A stretch of 64,000 bases of DNA from Cryobacterium sp. PH29-G1 (GTDB lineage Bacteria; Actinomycetota; Actinomycetes; Actinomycetales; Microbacteriaceae). The stretch covers positions 32,846 to 96,845 of the forward strand of contig NZ_JASISY010000016.1 in the NCBI RefSeq assembly GCF_030063365.1. Reading direction: 5' to 3'. Position numbers and translations under genes: made by a program. This document shows positions 35,080 through 43,614 of this stretch, piece after piece. Position 1 is the first letter of the stretch. Every line of letters starts with the position of its first letter. The notes under the pieces are model-generated. The model did no database searches and was not told the origin of the DNA. It worked only from the letters and a program-made list of their open reading frames with translations.

Positions 35080-36081
35080 ATGGCAGTATCGCCACGACCA
35101 AAGGTGGTCGATGTCGCAAGGCACGCCGGCGTTTCAACGGCGACCGTGTCCCGAGTTTTGAACAACAGCGCCACGGTCGACCCGGTCATGGCCGCGCGCG
35201 TTCACGCGGCTGTGTCAGCCCTCGGCTACCGCATGAACAACGTGGCCCGCAGCCTGCGCCTGCAGAAAAACAGCGTGGTCGGGGTGGTCATTCCCGATAT
35301 TTCCAACCCGTTCTTCACCGAGGTCGTGCGCGGCATCGGCGACGCCCTCCGCGACGACGGCTACCTGCTCATGCTCTGCAACAGCGACGAGAACGCCACC
35401 GTGGAGGCCACCTACCTGAGCCTCCTCGCCGCCCAACAGGTGAGTGGTGTTATCGTGGCTCCGGCCGACTCGGCCAAGAGTGATCTGAGTGACCTGCGCT
35501 CGGCGGGCATCCCCACGGTGGTTATTGACCGGCTCACCGAGACGGGGGAGTTCGACTCCGTGATCTTCGACAACGTTGGCGGATCCAGCAGCCTCACGGC
35601 CAAGCTCATTCGCCAGGGCCGCACGCACATCGCCCACATCGCCGGGCCGGAACGCACCTTCACCGCCAATGCCCGCCGCACCGGCTATCGCAATGCCCTG
35701 CAAGCGGCGGGGCTGCCCGTGCACGAGAGCCTCATCGTCGGGGCCGACTACTCCGAAGCGGGCGGCTACCGCGCCGCGCGGCAAATCCTGGCGTTGCCCG
35801 AAAAAGCGGATGCCATCATGGTCGCCAACAACGCCATGACCCTGGGCGCCATCCGAGCATTGACCGAAAGCCACGTCGATCCGTCATCGATTTCGTTGGC
35901 CAGCTTCGATCCCGTGCCGTGGAGCACCTCGAGGCGATACCCGCTGCTCGTGCTGGACCACGCCAGCATGCGGATGGGCTCGGAGGCCGCGCGGTTGCTG
36001 CTCAAGCGCATGGAGCAGCCCCAGCGCGATCGCGAAATCGTCGAGCTCTCGGCCGGCGTCATCACCGCCTTCGCCGACTGA
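35080..36081 (+). CDS. LacI-family regulator
   Basis: A 333-residue repressor. The N-terminal helix-turn-helix and hinge are KVVDVARHAGVSTATVSRVLNNSATV and VARSLRLQKNSVVGVVIPDISNPFF. A periplasmic-binding-protein-like sugar domain follows. The ATG at 35080 has AGGAG seven bases upstream; the ATG at 35074 is too close. It lies between the two promoters that carry the GAAATCGATTACT operator, so it very probably controls both the isomerase-kinase operon and the TTT-aldolase operon. Confidence 0.93.
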   Translation: MAVSPRPKVVDVARHAGVSTATVSRVLNNSATVDPVMAARVHAAVSALGYRMNNVARSLRLQKNSVVGVVIPDISNPFFTEVVRGIGDALRDDGYLLMLCNSDENATVEATYLSLLAAQQVSGVIVAPADSAKSDLSDLRSAGIPTVVIDRLTETGEFDSVIFDNVGGSSSLTAKLIRQGRTHIAHIAGPERTFTANARRTGYRNALQAAGLPVHESLIVGADYSEAGGYRAARQILALPEKADAIMVANNAMTLGAIRALTESHVDPSSISLASFDPVPWSTSRRYPLLVLDHASMRMGSEAARLLLKRMEQPQRDREIVELSAGVITAFAD

Positions 36082-36195
36082 CCTCGGGCCGTACTCTCCG
36101 GCGCACGTCGGGCAGCACGCCCTGCCGCACTCCCCGCGGCACGCCGCTACAACCCCACAAACTTGACAATGCCCCACGTTCTCTCGTAGCATCCT

Positions 36196-36208
36196 GAAAT
36201 CGATTACT
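36196..36208. promoter_or_regulatory. LacI-type operator, copy 2
   Basis: Identical to 34905-34917 over GAAATCGATTACT. It lies about 86 bp before the tctC start and just after TTGACAATG, a candidate -35 region, consistent with repression of the tctCBA-aldolase operon by the adjacent LacI protein. Confidence 0.75.
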
Positions 36209-36293
36209 TGTCGCGAAGGCGAGTCGAGTATTCGAGATAGACACATCAATGATGACGGGTCAAAAGGCCTAAACAAGGAAGTTGACGGAGCCT

Positions 36294-37268
36294 GTGAAGA
36301 GCAAAAAATCCTTAGGACTGATGGCCGGCGTACTCGGAGCAGCCATTGCGCTGGTGGGCTGCAGCCCGGTCTCCGAAGTTGCCGAGCCCGGTGAGACCGC
36401 GGCCGCGTCTACGTTCCCCGACAAAGACATCCGCCTCATCATTCAGGCCAACCCCGGTGGCGGCTCCGACCTGTCGAGCCGTGCGCTCGCCTCGGAGCTC
36501 GAGAAGATTCTCGGCGTAAGCGTCATCCCCGAGAACATGCCCGGAGCCTCCGGCGCCCTGGCCATGGAGTTCGTGGCGCAGCAGCCGGCCGACGGCTACG
36601 TCATCGGCTTCGGTCCCTCCGAGATCGCCATGTTGAACACCACGCAGAACGCCAACGTTCTGCCCGAAAACTACGACCTGCTCGGCCAGATCATGCTCGC
36701 CCCCGGCGTTATCTCGGTGGGCGCAGACAGCCCCTACGAAACCCTGCAAGACCTGATCGACGCCTCCAAGGACTCGGCGCTCACCGTGGCCAACTCCGGC
36801 GCCGGCTCCATCTGGGAGGCCGCAACGCTCGGACTGGCCGAAGAAACCGGCGCTCAGTTCACCACCGTGGCCTATGACGGCGGAGCCACTGCCGTTGCTG
36901 CCGCAGCATCCGGCGAGGCCGTTGCCGCTGTGTCGGGTGCCGGCGAGGCGCTGGCTCAGAAGGGCGCCGTGCGCGTTCTGGCCGTGCTGAACGACGAGAC
37001 GTACTTCAACCTGCCCGACGTGCCCACGGCCGAAGAAGCCATCGGCACCGCCGCGGTCTACGGCGGCTGGGGTGGCATCTACGCTCCGGCCGGTCTGCCA
37101 GACGACGTGCACTCCATTCTTGAAGATGCCATCGCGCAGGCTGTCGAGACCGACACCTACCAGGCCTTCCAGAAGCAGTCCGGCAACATGGTGGTCTACC
37201 GCGACTCGGCCGAGTTCACCGACTTCGTCAACGAGCAGTTCACCCTGTTCCAGAAACTCCTCGGTTAG
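36294..37268 (+). CDS. tctC: TTT transporter solute-binding lipoprotein TctC (second system)
   Basis: A 324-residue Bug/TctC binding lipoprotein. It has a basic start MKSKKSLGL, lipobox LVGC, then DKDIRLIIQANPGGGSDLSSR and PADGYVIGFGPSE. The GTG at 36294 gives a normal signal peptide; a TTG at 36282 is an alternative. It differs strongly from the tctC at 12.9 kb, so the two carriers take different solutes. It is the first gene of a LacI-linked operon. Confidence 0.9.
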   Translation: MKSKKSLGLMAGVLGAAIALVGCSPVSEVAEPGETAAASTFPDKDIRLIIQANPGGGSDLSSRALASELEKILGVSVIPENMPGASGALAMEFVAQQPADGYVIGFGPSEIAMLNTTQNANVLPENYDLLGQIMLAPGVISVGADSPYETLQDLIDASKDSALTVANSGAGSIWEAATLGLAEETGAQFTTVAYDGGATAVAAAASGEAVAAVSGAGEALAQKGAVRVLAVLNDETYFNLPDVPTAEEAIGTAAVYGGWGGIYAPAGLPDDVHSILEDAIAQAVETDTYQAFQKQSGNMVVYRDSAEFTDFVNEQFTLFQKLLG

Positions 37269-37284
37269 TCCAACCGGTCAGTAT

Positions 37285-37328
37285 GCCGCATAGGGTGCGA
37301 AGCCGAAACGCTTCGCACCCTACGCGGC
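37285..37328 (+). other. Intercistronic stem-loop between tctC and tctB
   Basis: TAGGGTGCGAAGC pairs exactly with GCTTCGCACCCTA around a 6-base loop. The stem extends by five more pairs (GCCGC/GCGGC) after one mismatch. No U-run follows. Such hairpins after binding-protein genes commonly protect the upstream mRNA and let the binding protein be made in excess. Confidence 0.8.
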
Positions 37329-37344
37329 CAGCGAGAAAGCAGCC

Positions 37345-37932
37345 GTGGTGATCATGAGCCACCAGAATGACGTCGTGCCGCCCGGGGCGGTCCCGGCCCT
37401 GCCCGATGCCGACGACGCCCCCACGCCCAGCGGCGGGCATGACGCGGCGCAACCGTCTCGAAAACTGGAGATCATCGCGGCATCCGTTGCGGTCGTGGTC
37501 ATGACCACTTTTCTCGTGCTCGTGCTGCAGATCGACCTGCGACGCGAAGCGGATGCCGGCCAAATGGACGCCCGCTTCTGGCCGACCGTGCTCGGCGGCC
37601 TCGGCCTCACCATCGCTCTGTGGCGGCTCATCGTGGCGCTCACTCAGACCCCCGACGAACGCGATGACCTCGAGCGGCTGCAGGTGGGCGGTGTTACGCG
37701 TCTGCTGGCGAGCCTTGCCCTGGTCGTGGGCTACATGGCCATCTGGGAGCTGCGCACGTTCGTCATGTTCGGCTACAACTTTAATCTCTTCGTCTTCATC
37801 ACCCCGCTGTTGTTGCTCGGGCTGCTGCTCATCTACGGCGCACGATCGTGGAAGGCCCTCGTGTTCTTTCCCCTCGTTTCTACCGCCTTCATCTACCTCC
37901 TCTTCGGCATGCTGCTAAGGATCCCGCTGTGA
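37345..37932 (+). CDS. tctB: TTT transporter small membrane subunit TctB (second system)
   Basis: A 195-residue four-helix membrane protein with a polar, proline-rich N-terminus of about 40 residues. It has the TctB pattern DARFWPTVLGGLGL after the first helix and ends FIYLLFGMLLRIPL. GTG at 37345 with GAGAAAG before it; ATG at 37354 is an alternative. It overlaps tctA by four bases. Confidence 0.88.
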   Translation: MVIMSHQNDVVPPGAVPALPDADDAPTPSGGHDAAQPSRKLEIIAASVAVVVMTTFLVLVLQIDLRREADAGQMDARFWPTVLGGLGLTIALWRLIVALTQTPDERDDLERLQVGGVTRLLASLALVVGYMAIWELRTFVMFGYNFNLFVFITPLLLLGLLLIYGARSWKALVFFPLVSTAFIYLLFGMLLRIPL

Positions 37933-39500
37933 ACGCTCTCACCGACGGCATCGCGTCGCTCCTTGATATTCAGGTACTCATCGGCATGATCATGGGCCTC
38001 GGCCTCGGATTTCTCGTGGGTGCGTTTCCCGGCATCACCGCCACCATGGCCGTGGCCCTCGCCTCGGGTTTCACGCTCACCCTGGAACCCGTGCAGGGTC
38101 TGGCCGTTCTGCTCACCATCTATGTCGCGGCCAACTTCGGTGACCGGGTGCCGGCCATTCTGGTCAACACCCCCGGCACGCCCGCCTCGATCGCCACCAC
38201 CCTCGACGGCTACCCGATGGCCAAGCAGGGCCGGGCCGGGCTGGCGCTCACCATCTCGGCGATCGTGTCGGCCATCGGCATCCTGGCAAGTCTGGTGGTG
38301 TTCGCCGCAGCGGCCATCCCCATCGCCACCATCGCCCGGGACTATTTCAAATCTCCCGAACTGTTTGCCCTCGTGGTGTTCGGCCTCACCGTCATGATCA
38401 GCATTTCGTCGAAGTCCATTCTTAAGGGTGTGCTCGCCGGGCTCTTCGGCCTGGCGCTCGGCACAGTGGGCGTGTTTCCGGCCACCGGCGACCAACGGCT
38501 CACCTTCGGCAGCCTCGATCTCTGGGAGGGCTTCAACTTCATCGCGGTCATTATCGGATTGTTCGGCATCGCCGAGCTGTTCGATCAGCTGCTCACCCAC
38601 CACAAGAGCAAGATTCGCCCCATCTCCAGCCTCGGCCGGTGGTGGCCGAACAAGGCCGAGCTCAAGCAGATTCGCCGCCCGCTCGGCGTCAGCGGTCTGG
38701 TCGGTCTCGGTGTTGGCCTCATCCCGGCCGCCGGCGGCGACATCGCCGGTCTCATCGGTTGGGACCGCGCCAAACGCATCTCCAAGCATCCGGAGGAATT
38801 CGGCAAGGGCTCCATCGAGGGCATCACCGCCTCCGACACCGCCTCGAGCGCCACCCTCGGCGGGTCGCTCACCACGACCATGGCGCTGGGTGTGCCCGGC
38901 GACTCGGTGATGGCCATCATGATCGGGTCGATGATGATCTGGGGCATCGCCCCCGGGCCCGACCTGTTCACCCGACGCCCCGACCTGGTGGTGAGCATCA
39001 CCGGAATCATGCTGATCGCCACCGTGCTCTCGCTCGGGCTGAGCCTGGTGCGCATGAAGGGCATGGTGAAGCTGCTCGACCTGCCGCACCACTACTTGTG
39101 GAGCGCCATTCTCATCTTCTGCATTATCGGCACCTACGCCACCACCAACAGCCTCTACACGGTGGGCACCATGATGGTCTTCGGCGTTATCGGCGTGCTG
39201 ATGAAACGCACCGGGTTTCCCGCCGGACCGGTCGTGCTCGGCCTGCTGCTCGGCCCGCTCGCCGAAGAGAACCTGGCGCGCACCCTCACGATTCTGCCCA
39301 CCAAGCCCTTCATCGACGTGATCAGCCCCATCACCATCGCCCTTCTGCTGCTCTCGCTCCTGTCACTGGTATTGCCCATCATTCGGCGCCACCGCCAGGC
39401 CAGGGCCGAACGCAGCACCACCCTGGCCGAGGCCCTGTTAGATCGGGATGCCGCCCAGGCGCGCACGCCCGATGACGCACCATCCGCTTCTAAGAAATAA
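37929..39500 (+). CDS. tctA: TTT transporter large membrane subunit TctA (second system)
   Basis: A 523-residue, twelve-segment translocation subunit. It has GAFPGITATMAVALASGFTLTL near 30, GTPASIATTLDGYPMAKQGRAG near 78, and GLIPAAGGDIAG near 265. The GTG at 37929 overlaps the tctB stop (GTGA). The charged C-terminal tail continues almost to the next gene, 6 bp away. It is only distantly similar to the first TctA in this window. Confidence 0.92.
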   Translation: MNALTDGIASLLDIQVLIGMIMGLGLGFLVGAFPGITATMAVALASGFTLTLEPVQGLAVLLTIYVAANFGDRVPAILVNTPGTPASIATTLDGYPMAKQGRAGLALTISAIVSAIGILASLVVFAAAAIPIATIARDYFKSPELFALVVFGLTVMISISSKSILKGVLAGLFGLALGTVGVFPATGDQRLTFGSLDLWEGFNFIAVIIGLFGIAELFDQLLTHHKSKIRPISSLGRWWPNKAELKQIRRPLGVSGLVGLGVGLIPAAGGDIAGLIGWDRAKRISKHPEEFGKGSIEGITASDTASSATLGGSLTTTMALGVPGDSVMAIMIGSMMIWGIAPGPDLFTRRPDLVVSITGIMLIATVLSLGLSLVRMKGMVKLLDLPHHYLWSAILIFCIIGTYATTNSLYTVGTMMVFGVIGVLMKRTGFPAGPVVLGLLLGPLAEENLARTLTILPTKPFIDVISPITIALLLLSLLSLVLPIIRRHRQARAERSTTLAEALLDRDAAQARTPDDAPSASKK

Positions 39501-39506
39501 GGAACC

Positions 39507-40376
39507 ATGAAAACCCGAGAGATTCTGACCGCCGTTCCCGTTGCGTTCCACCCCGATGGTGCGCTCGATCTGGCCGGATCGCGCGAAATTTTGCGCTTTG
39601 TCGCCCAGTCGGGCAACGAAGGCGCCCTCGTGCTGGGCACCACGGGCGAGTTTCCGTCGCTGTCGTTCGAAGAGCGCAGCGCCCTCGTTGAGGCCAGCAT
39701 CGAAGAACTGTCGCCGCACATGCGTGTGATCGTGCACGTGGGTTCGGCCAGCACCTATCAGGCGCTGCAGTGCGTGGCGCAGGCCAAAGCGGCCGGCGCC
39801 ACCGAGATAGCAGTGCTCACCCCGTACTACCTCAAAGCAACGGATGCCGCGCTGCTCGAATACTTCACCGCCGTCTCGAACGCGGCCGATGGCCTCGACA
39901 TGTATATCTACGTCTTTCGCGCCGTCAGCGGCAACTTCGTCTCGGCCGATCTCATGGCCACACTGGCGCAGCTGCCCAACGTGGTCGGGGCCAAGATCAG
40001 TGACGAAACGCTCGAGCAGGTTGCCGCGTACCGCGCGGTCGTTCCCGCCGAGTTTCTGCTCTACACCGGATCGGACCGCGACCTGGGCCGGGCCGAAGCG
40101 TATGGAGCGCAGGGCGTAATCTCGGGAGTTTCGTCGGTGTTCCCCAAGCCGTTTCGCGCCCTGGCCGCCGCTCACGCCGGTCAGGATGCCGCCGAGATTT
40201 CGGCAGCCCAGACCGCGGTTGACGCCGTGGTTGACGCCATCGCCGGCAACATGGGCCGCATGAAGGCCGCCTACAAGATTCTCGGAATCAACGGCGGCAC
40301 CACGCGAATGGCCATCGAGGCCCCGACCACCGCCGTGCTGGCCCAAATAGAAGACGCCGCGGCCCTCTACCGCTAG
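39507..40376 (+). CDS. DapA/NanA-family aldolase or dehydratase
   Basis: A 289-residue class I aldolase-fold protein of the dihydrodipicolinate synthase/N-acetylneuraminate lyase family. LGTTGEFPSLSFEER is the substrate-carboxylate loop (about 48-55), and the Schiff-base lysine is in VVGAKISDET near 164. The usual catalytic-tyrosine segment YN(I/V)P reads YIYVFRAVSGN, so the exact chemistry is uncertain. AAGGA precedes the ATG. As the last gene of the LacI-linked TTT operon it probably cleaves or dehydrates a 2-keto-3-deoxy sugar acid. Confidence 0.85.
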   Translation: MKTREILTAVPVAFHPDGALDLAGSREILRFVAQSGNEGALVLGTTGEFPSLSFEERSALVEASIEELSPHMRVIVHVGSASTYQALQCVAQAKAAGATEIAVLTPYYLKATDAALLEYFTAVSNAADGLDMYIYVFRAVSGNFVSADLMATLAQLPNVVGAKISDETLEQVAAYRAVVPAEFLLYTGSDRDLGRAEAYGAQGVISGVSSVFPKPFRALAAAHAGQDAAEISAAQTAVDAVVDAIAGNMGRMKAAYKILGINGGTTRMAIEAPTTAVLAQIEDAAALYR

Positions 40377-40403
40377 CGCTCCAGCCCAACCTCAACCCCA
40401 GCC

Positions 40404-40428
40404 CGTTGGTCGAGCTTGGCGAGAGCGC
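40404..40428. repeat. REP-like GGTCGAGCTTG element (degraded)
   Basis: CGTTGGTCGAGCTTGGCGAG resembles the palindromic GGTCGAGCTTGTCGAGACC elements common between genes in Microbacteriaceae, with the right arm damaged. It is in a 240-bp gap between the aldolase and the polysaccharide locus. A second relative is at 58230. Confidence 0.5.
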
Positions 40429-40582
40429 CACTTACGGCCTCGCCAACCTCGGCCAACGCAGGGCGCGTTGGTCGACCCCAGCGCCGATCACCCCGTCGGG
40501 CCCACGCATCAGCCCCACGCCCCGGCCCCAAACGGGGACCCCCTAAACGGGCTCTCCCCGCCGGTATGTAAACTAATACTTA

Positions 40583-40599
40583 GGTGACATTTGGTCACC
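40583..40599. promoter_or_regulatory. Inverted repeat before the polysaccharide locus
   Basis: GGTGAC and GTCACC form a perfect 6-bp inverted repeat separated by five bases, 18 bp before the sugar transferase start and just after TAATACT, a possible -10 element. It is a candidate operator for the start of the exopolysaccharide operon. Confidence 0.5.
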
Positions 40600-40616
40600 A
40601 GCTCGGGGGGAGCGCA

Positions 40617-42092
40617 ATGTCGACCGCAACACAAACGCCGACACACCACCCGCGCACTCGCGACTGGCGCGACACTTTCGCCACACGACTGCGCGTTACC
40701 GACTTACTGGTACTGATTTGGGTTGTCTTCGGAGTTCAAATTGCGTGGTTCGGTTTCGACACCGCGGATGTGGCCTTTCCTGCAGACCTAAACAAGCTAG
40801 TTATCAGCTATACCTCGTTCTCCGTCATTCTCATTGCCAGCTGGATGGCGCTGCTCAGTGTCTTCGCTACCCGAGCCCACCGGGTACTCGGCACCGGTAG
40901 CAACGAGTACAAACTCATTGGCAACGCCACCATCCGCCTGTTCGGTATTATCGCCATCATCTCGTTCCTGTTCAAGATAGACATTGCTCGCGGCTATATT
41001 CTGTTGGCCTTCCCCCTGGGCCTCGTCATGCTCTTCTTCTCGCGTTGGCTCTGGCGTCAGTGGCTCGTGGCAAATCGTGCACACGGCCGTTTCACCGCTC
41101 GCGTAATCCTCGTTGGCACGCTGGCCTCATCCGCCCGCATCGCCCGCGAGCTACGGCGCGCTCCGGGTGCCGGCTACCGCGTGGTTGGTGCCGTTGTCAC
41201 GACCGGCCCGAGCGCCGACACGCTCACCGACACCGACGTGCCCGTGCTTGGCGGCCTCGATAGTGTGCACGAGGCCTTAGAGACAATGAACGCCGACACT
41301 ATCGCCATCACCAGTAGCAGCGATATGACCGCCAGGCGCATGCGCGAATTGAGCTGGAGCCTTGAGCCGGGCCGGTACCACATGGTCGTCGTTCCTCGTC
41401 TCACCGACGTGGGCGGTCCGCGCATTCATACCAGGCCGGTTGCCGGTCTGCCTCTCATTCACGTTGAAACCCCCCGCTACGAGGGCAGCAAGCACTTTGC
41501 TAAGCGCACCTTCGACATTCTGGGCTCAGGCATGCTCCTGCTTCTGCTTTCTCCACTCCTAGCCCTTCTGGCTATTCTCGTGAAGTTTGGCGGCCCGGGA
41601 GACGTTCTGTACCGGCAGGAGCGGGTTGGCCTCAACGGTGACCATTTCAACATGCTCAAGTTTCGATCCATGCGAATGGATGCCGACGCCGACCTGGCAC
41701 GGCTGCTGGAGGCTCAGGGTAAAAGTGATAAACCGCTCTTCAAAGTGCACAACGACCCTCGGATCACTGCGGTTGGACGTGTGCTTCGAAAATACTCGCT
41801 CGATGAGTTTCCCCAGCTTCTAAACGTTCTCAAGGGAGACATGAGCTTGGTTGGGCCAAGGCCACAACGAGATGGCGAGGTCGCACTTTATGACAGTGCT
41901 GCCCACCGCCGCCTCTTGTTGAAGCCGGGGATGAGTGGCCTCTGGCAGGTAAGCGGACGATCAAACCTATCGTGGGAAGACAGTATTCGGTTGGACCTGT
42001 ATTACGTTGAGAACTGGTCGATAACTGGAGATCTTGTGATTCTTTGGCGCACGTTCAAAGCGGTGTTTCAACCCGGCGCAGAAGCGCATTAG
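40617..42092 (+). CDS. Exopolysaccharide initiating sugar transferase (WbaP/WcaJ type)
   Basis: A 491-residue polyprenyl-phosphate glycosylphosphotransferase. It has four N-terminal hydrophobic helices, a Rossmann-like CoA-binding-type middle domain (VILVGTLASSARIARELRRAPG), and the catalytic C-terminal domain KRTFDILGSGMLLLLLSPLLA, YRQERVGLNGDHFNMLKFRSM, DEFPQLLNVLKGDMSLVGPRP. It moves the first sugar-1-phosphate onto undecaprenyl phosphate. The ATG at 40617 follows GGGGGGAG. It is the first gene of the polysaccharide locus. Confidence 0.93.
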   Translation: MSTATQTPTHHPRTRDWRDTFATRLRVTDLLVLIWVVFGVQIAWFGFDTADVAFPADLNKLVISYTSFSVILIASWMALLSVFATRAHRVLGTGSNEYKLIGNATIRLFGIIAIISFLFKIDIARGYILLAFPLGLVMLFFSRWLWRQWLVANRAHGRFTARVILVGTLASSARIARELRRAPGAGYRVVGAVVTTGPSADTLTDTDVPVLGGLDSVHEALETMNADTIAITSSSDMTARRMRELSWSLEPGRYHMVVVPRLTDVGGPRIHTRPVAGLPLIHVETPRYEGSKHFAKRTFDILGSGMLLLLLSPLLALLAILVKFGGPGDVLYRQERVGLNGDHFNMLKFRSMRMDADADLARLLEAQGKSDKPLFKVHNDPRITAVGRVLRKYSLDEFPQLLNVLKGDMSLVGPRPQRDGEVALYDSAAHRRLLLKPGMSGLWQVSGRSNLSWEDSIRLDLYYVENWSITGDLVILWRTFKAVFQPGAEAH

Positions 42093-42444
42093 TGGAAGGT
42101 GCCTCCAATGTTCATGCGTTCAGTTCAGGATTCTTGCTGCGTCAGTAACCTGACGCTAAAATTAGAGGAAGTAGAATCGTTTAGGACCTCAAAGTTCGCG
42201 AATTACCGAAGCTACGAGATTACCGAGGAAGAGCGATGCCCCTGTCGATATCTATGAGTCGAGAACTGGTCACGCACCGGAAAGCGGGCCAGTCCGCCGT
42301 GAACACCTGGGGTGCCCTTTTTATCGGGCGAGGACGTCCCGGAAGCGATGAGATTGCATTGCGAGCACCCCGTATATAAGTAGTTGACTTTGTGAATTTC
42401 AAGCATTGTGCCATGAACGTACTTTTGAGAGTTGGGGTGTACAA
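42093..42444. other. Intergenic region before the glycosyltransferases
   Basis: About 350 A+T-richer bases with no convincing gene on either strand. Near the right end GTATATAAG (about 42371) and TTGACT (about 42384) are promoter-like. The drop in G+C marks entry into the glycan-assembly genes. Confidence 0.4.
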
Positions 42445-43614
42445 GTGGGATCATCTGTTTTTGCAGCGAGAAGCGAGACTCCGCGCATCGCTTGGGTAAC
42501 GAACTTCGCCGCACCATATAGAATACCCGTTTGGGCAGCTATAGCGAACGAAATTCATTTGGAAGTATTCCTCCTCGAGTCACAGGGACGATTCGCAGCA
42601 TCGGATAACGCAGACAGGGCCAGCGACTGGTTTGGGCGAGAAGCGACGAACTATACTCTTTGCGAGGTACCTACTGAGAGGGTGCGCCGTGGCGAAACGA
42701 CGTTATATTGGATTAAATGGGGCGGAATTCGGCAGGTTCTAAAGAATGCTGATGTCGTCATTTTAGGCGGTTGGGAATCCCCGTCCTACTGGCAGATTCT
42801 GCTTTTCGTAAAACTGACGCGTCGGCGTCCACGATTGATCGGGTTCTACGAGTCAACGCTGGCATCACAAGGTCACGGCAAAGGCCTAATTGCCAAAGCA
42901 CGAAGTGTCTTTTTTAATTCTTTAGACGCCGTCGTTGTTCCGGGTGAGTCTGCTCGACGCGCAATAGAATCAATGGGCGTTCAAGGCGATAAAACCTTCG
43001 TCGGCTTCAATGCAGTAGACGTCGAATCCTTTCGATCAGCGGCAGCAAGTGCACCTACAGATGACGGCGTTGGCCATCGATTCCTCTTCGTAGGGCGGCT
43101 AATTGCCCTGAAGAACGTAAGTACCATCTTGGAGGCTTTTGCGCGTATCGCTGAAACGGGGGATACTCTCACGATTGTCGGAGCGGGACCGGACAGAAAA
43201 GTATTGAGCGTTCTTTCGGTAGAGTTAGGAATTGAGCAAGTTGTTTCCTTTTTAGGGGCAGTAGCTTATGTGGAACTTCCCGAGCTCGTCGCGCGTTGTG
43301 AAACGTTAGTTTTGGCATCCACGAGCGAAGTGTGGGGATTGGCTGTAAATGAGGCCCTTGCCGCTGGACTCCACGTGGTCGTCAGCGACGTGTGTGGTGT
43401 TTCGGCCTCAGTGTGTCATATGGAAGGTGTGTTTGTTTCAGGCACCGACATTGCTTCTGTCGCCGACGCCATGACCTGCTCGCGCGCAGCATGGCATTCT
43501 CGGCTACTTGAGCCGGAGATTCTTCGATATACGCCCGAAGTTTTTGCGCGAGTATTTCTTGACGCTGCAGCGGTTTCGTCGACTGAGGTCCTACTTTGCG
43601 AGGGCAAAGCTTGA
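42445..43614 (+). CDS. Glycosyltransferase, GT4-like
   Basis: A 389-residue GT-B glycosyltransferase. The N-terminal domain has VTNFAAPYRIPVWAAIA, and the C-terminal domain has RFLFVGRLIALKNVSTILEAF, LTIVGAGPDRKVL and the nucleotide-sugar E-x7-E-like segment STSEVWGLAVNEALAAGLHVV. The GTG at 42445 begins the domain with GGGGTG before it; a TTG at 42406 is the first open start. Codons are richer in A/T at the third position than in flanking regions. Sugar specificity cannot be read. Confidence 0.85.
   Translation: MGSSVFAARSETPRIAWVTNFAAPYRIPVWAAIANEIHLEVFLLESQGRFAASDNADRASDWFGREATNYTLCEVPTERVRRGETTLYWIKWGGIRQVLKNADVVILGGWESPSYWQILLFVKLTRRRPRLIGFYESTLASQGHGKGLIAKARSVFFNSLDAVVVPGESARRAIESMGVQGDKTFVGFNAVDVESFRSAAASAPTDDGVGHRFLFVGRLIALKNVSTILEAFARIAETGDTLTIVGAGPDRKVLSVLSVELGIEQVVSFLGAVAYVELPELVARCETLVLASTSEVWGLAVNEALAAGLHVVVSDVCGVSASVCHMEGVFVSGTDIASVADAMTCSRAAWHSRLLEPEILRYTPEVFARVFLDAAAVSSTEVLLCEGKA

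Noticed and set aside
37893..39092. 399-codon minus-strand frame opposite the second tctA
   Set aside because: Antisense shadow with low-complexity His/Gly/Asp composition.
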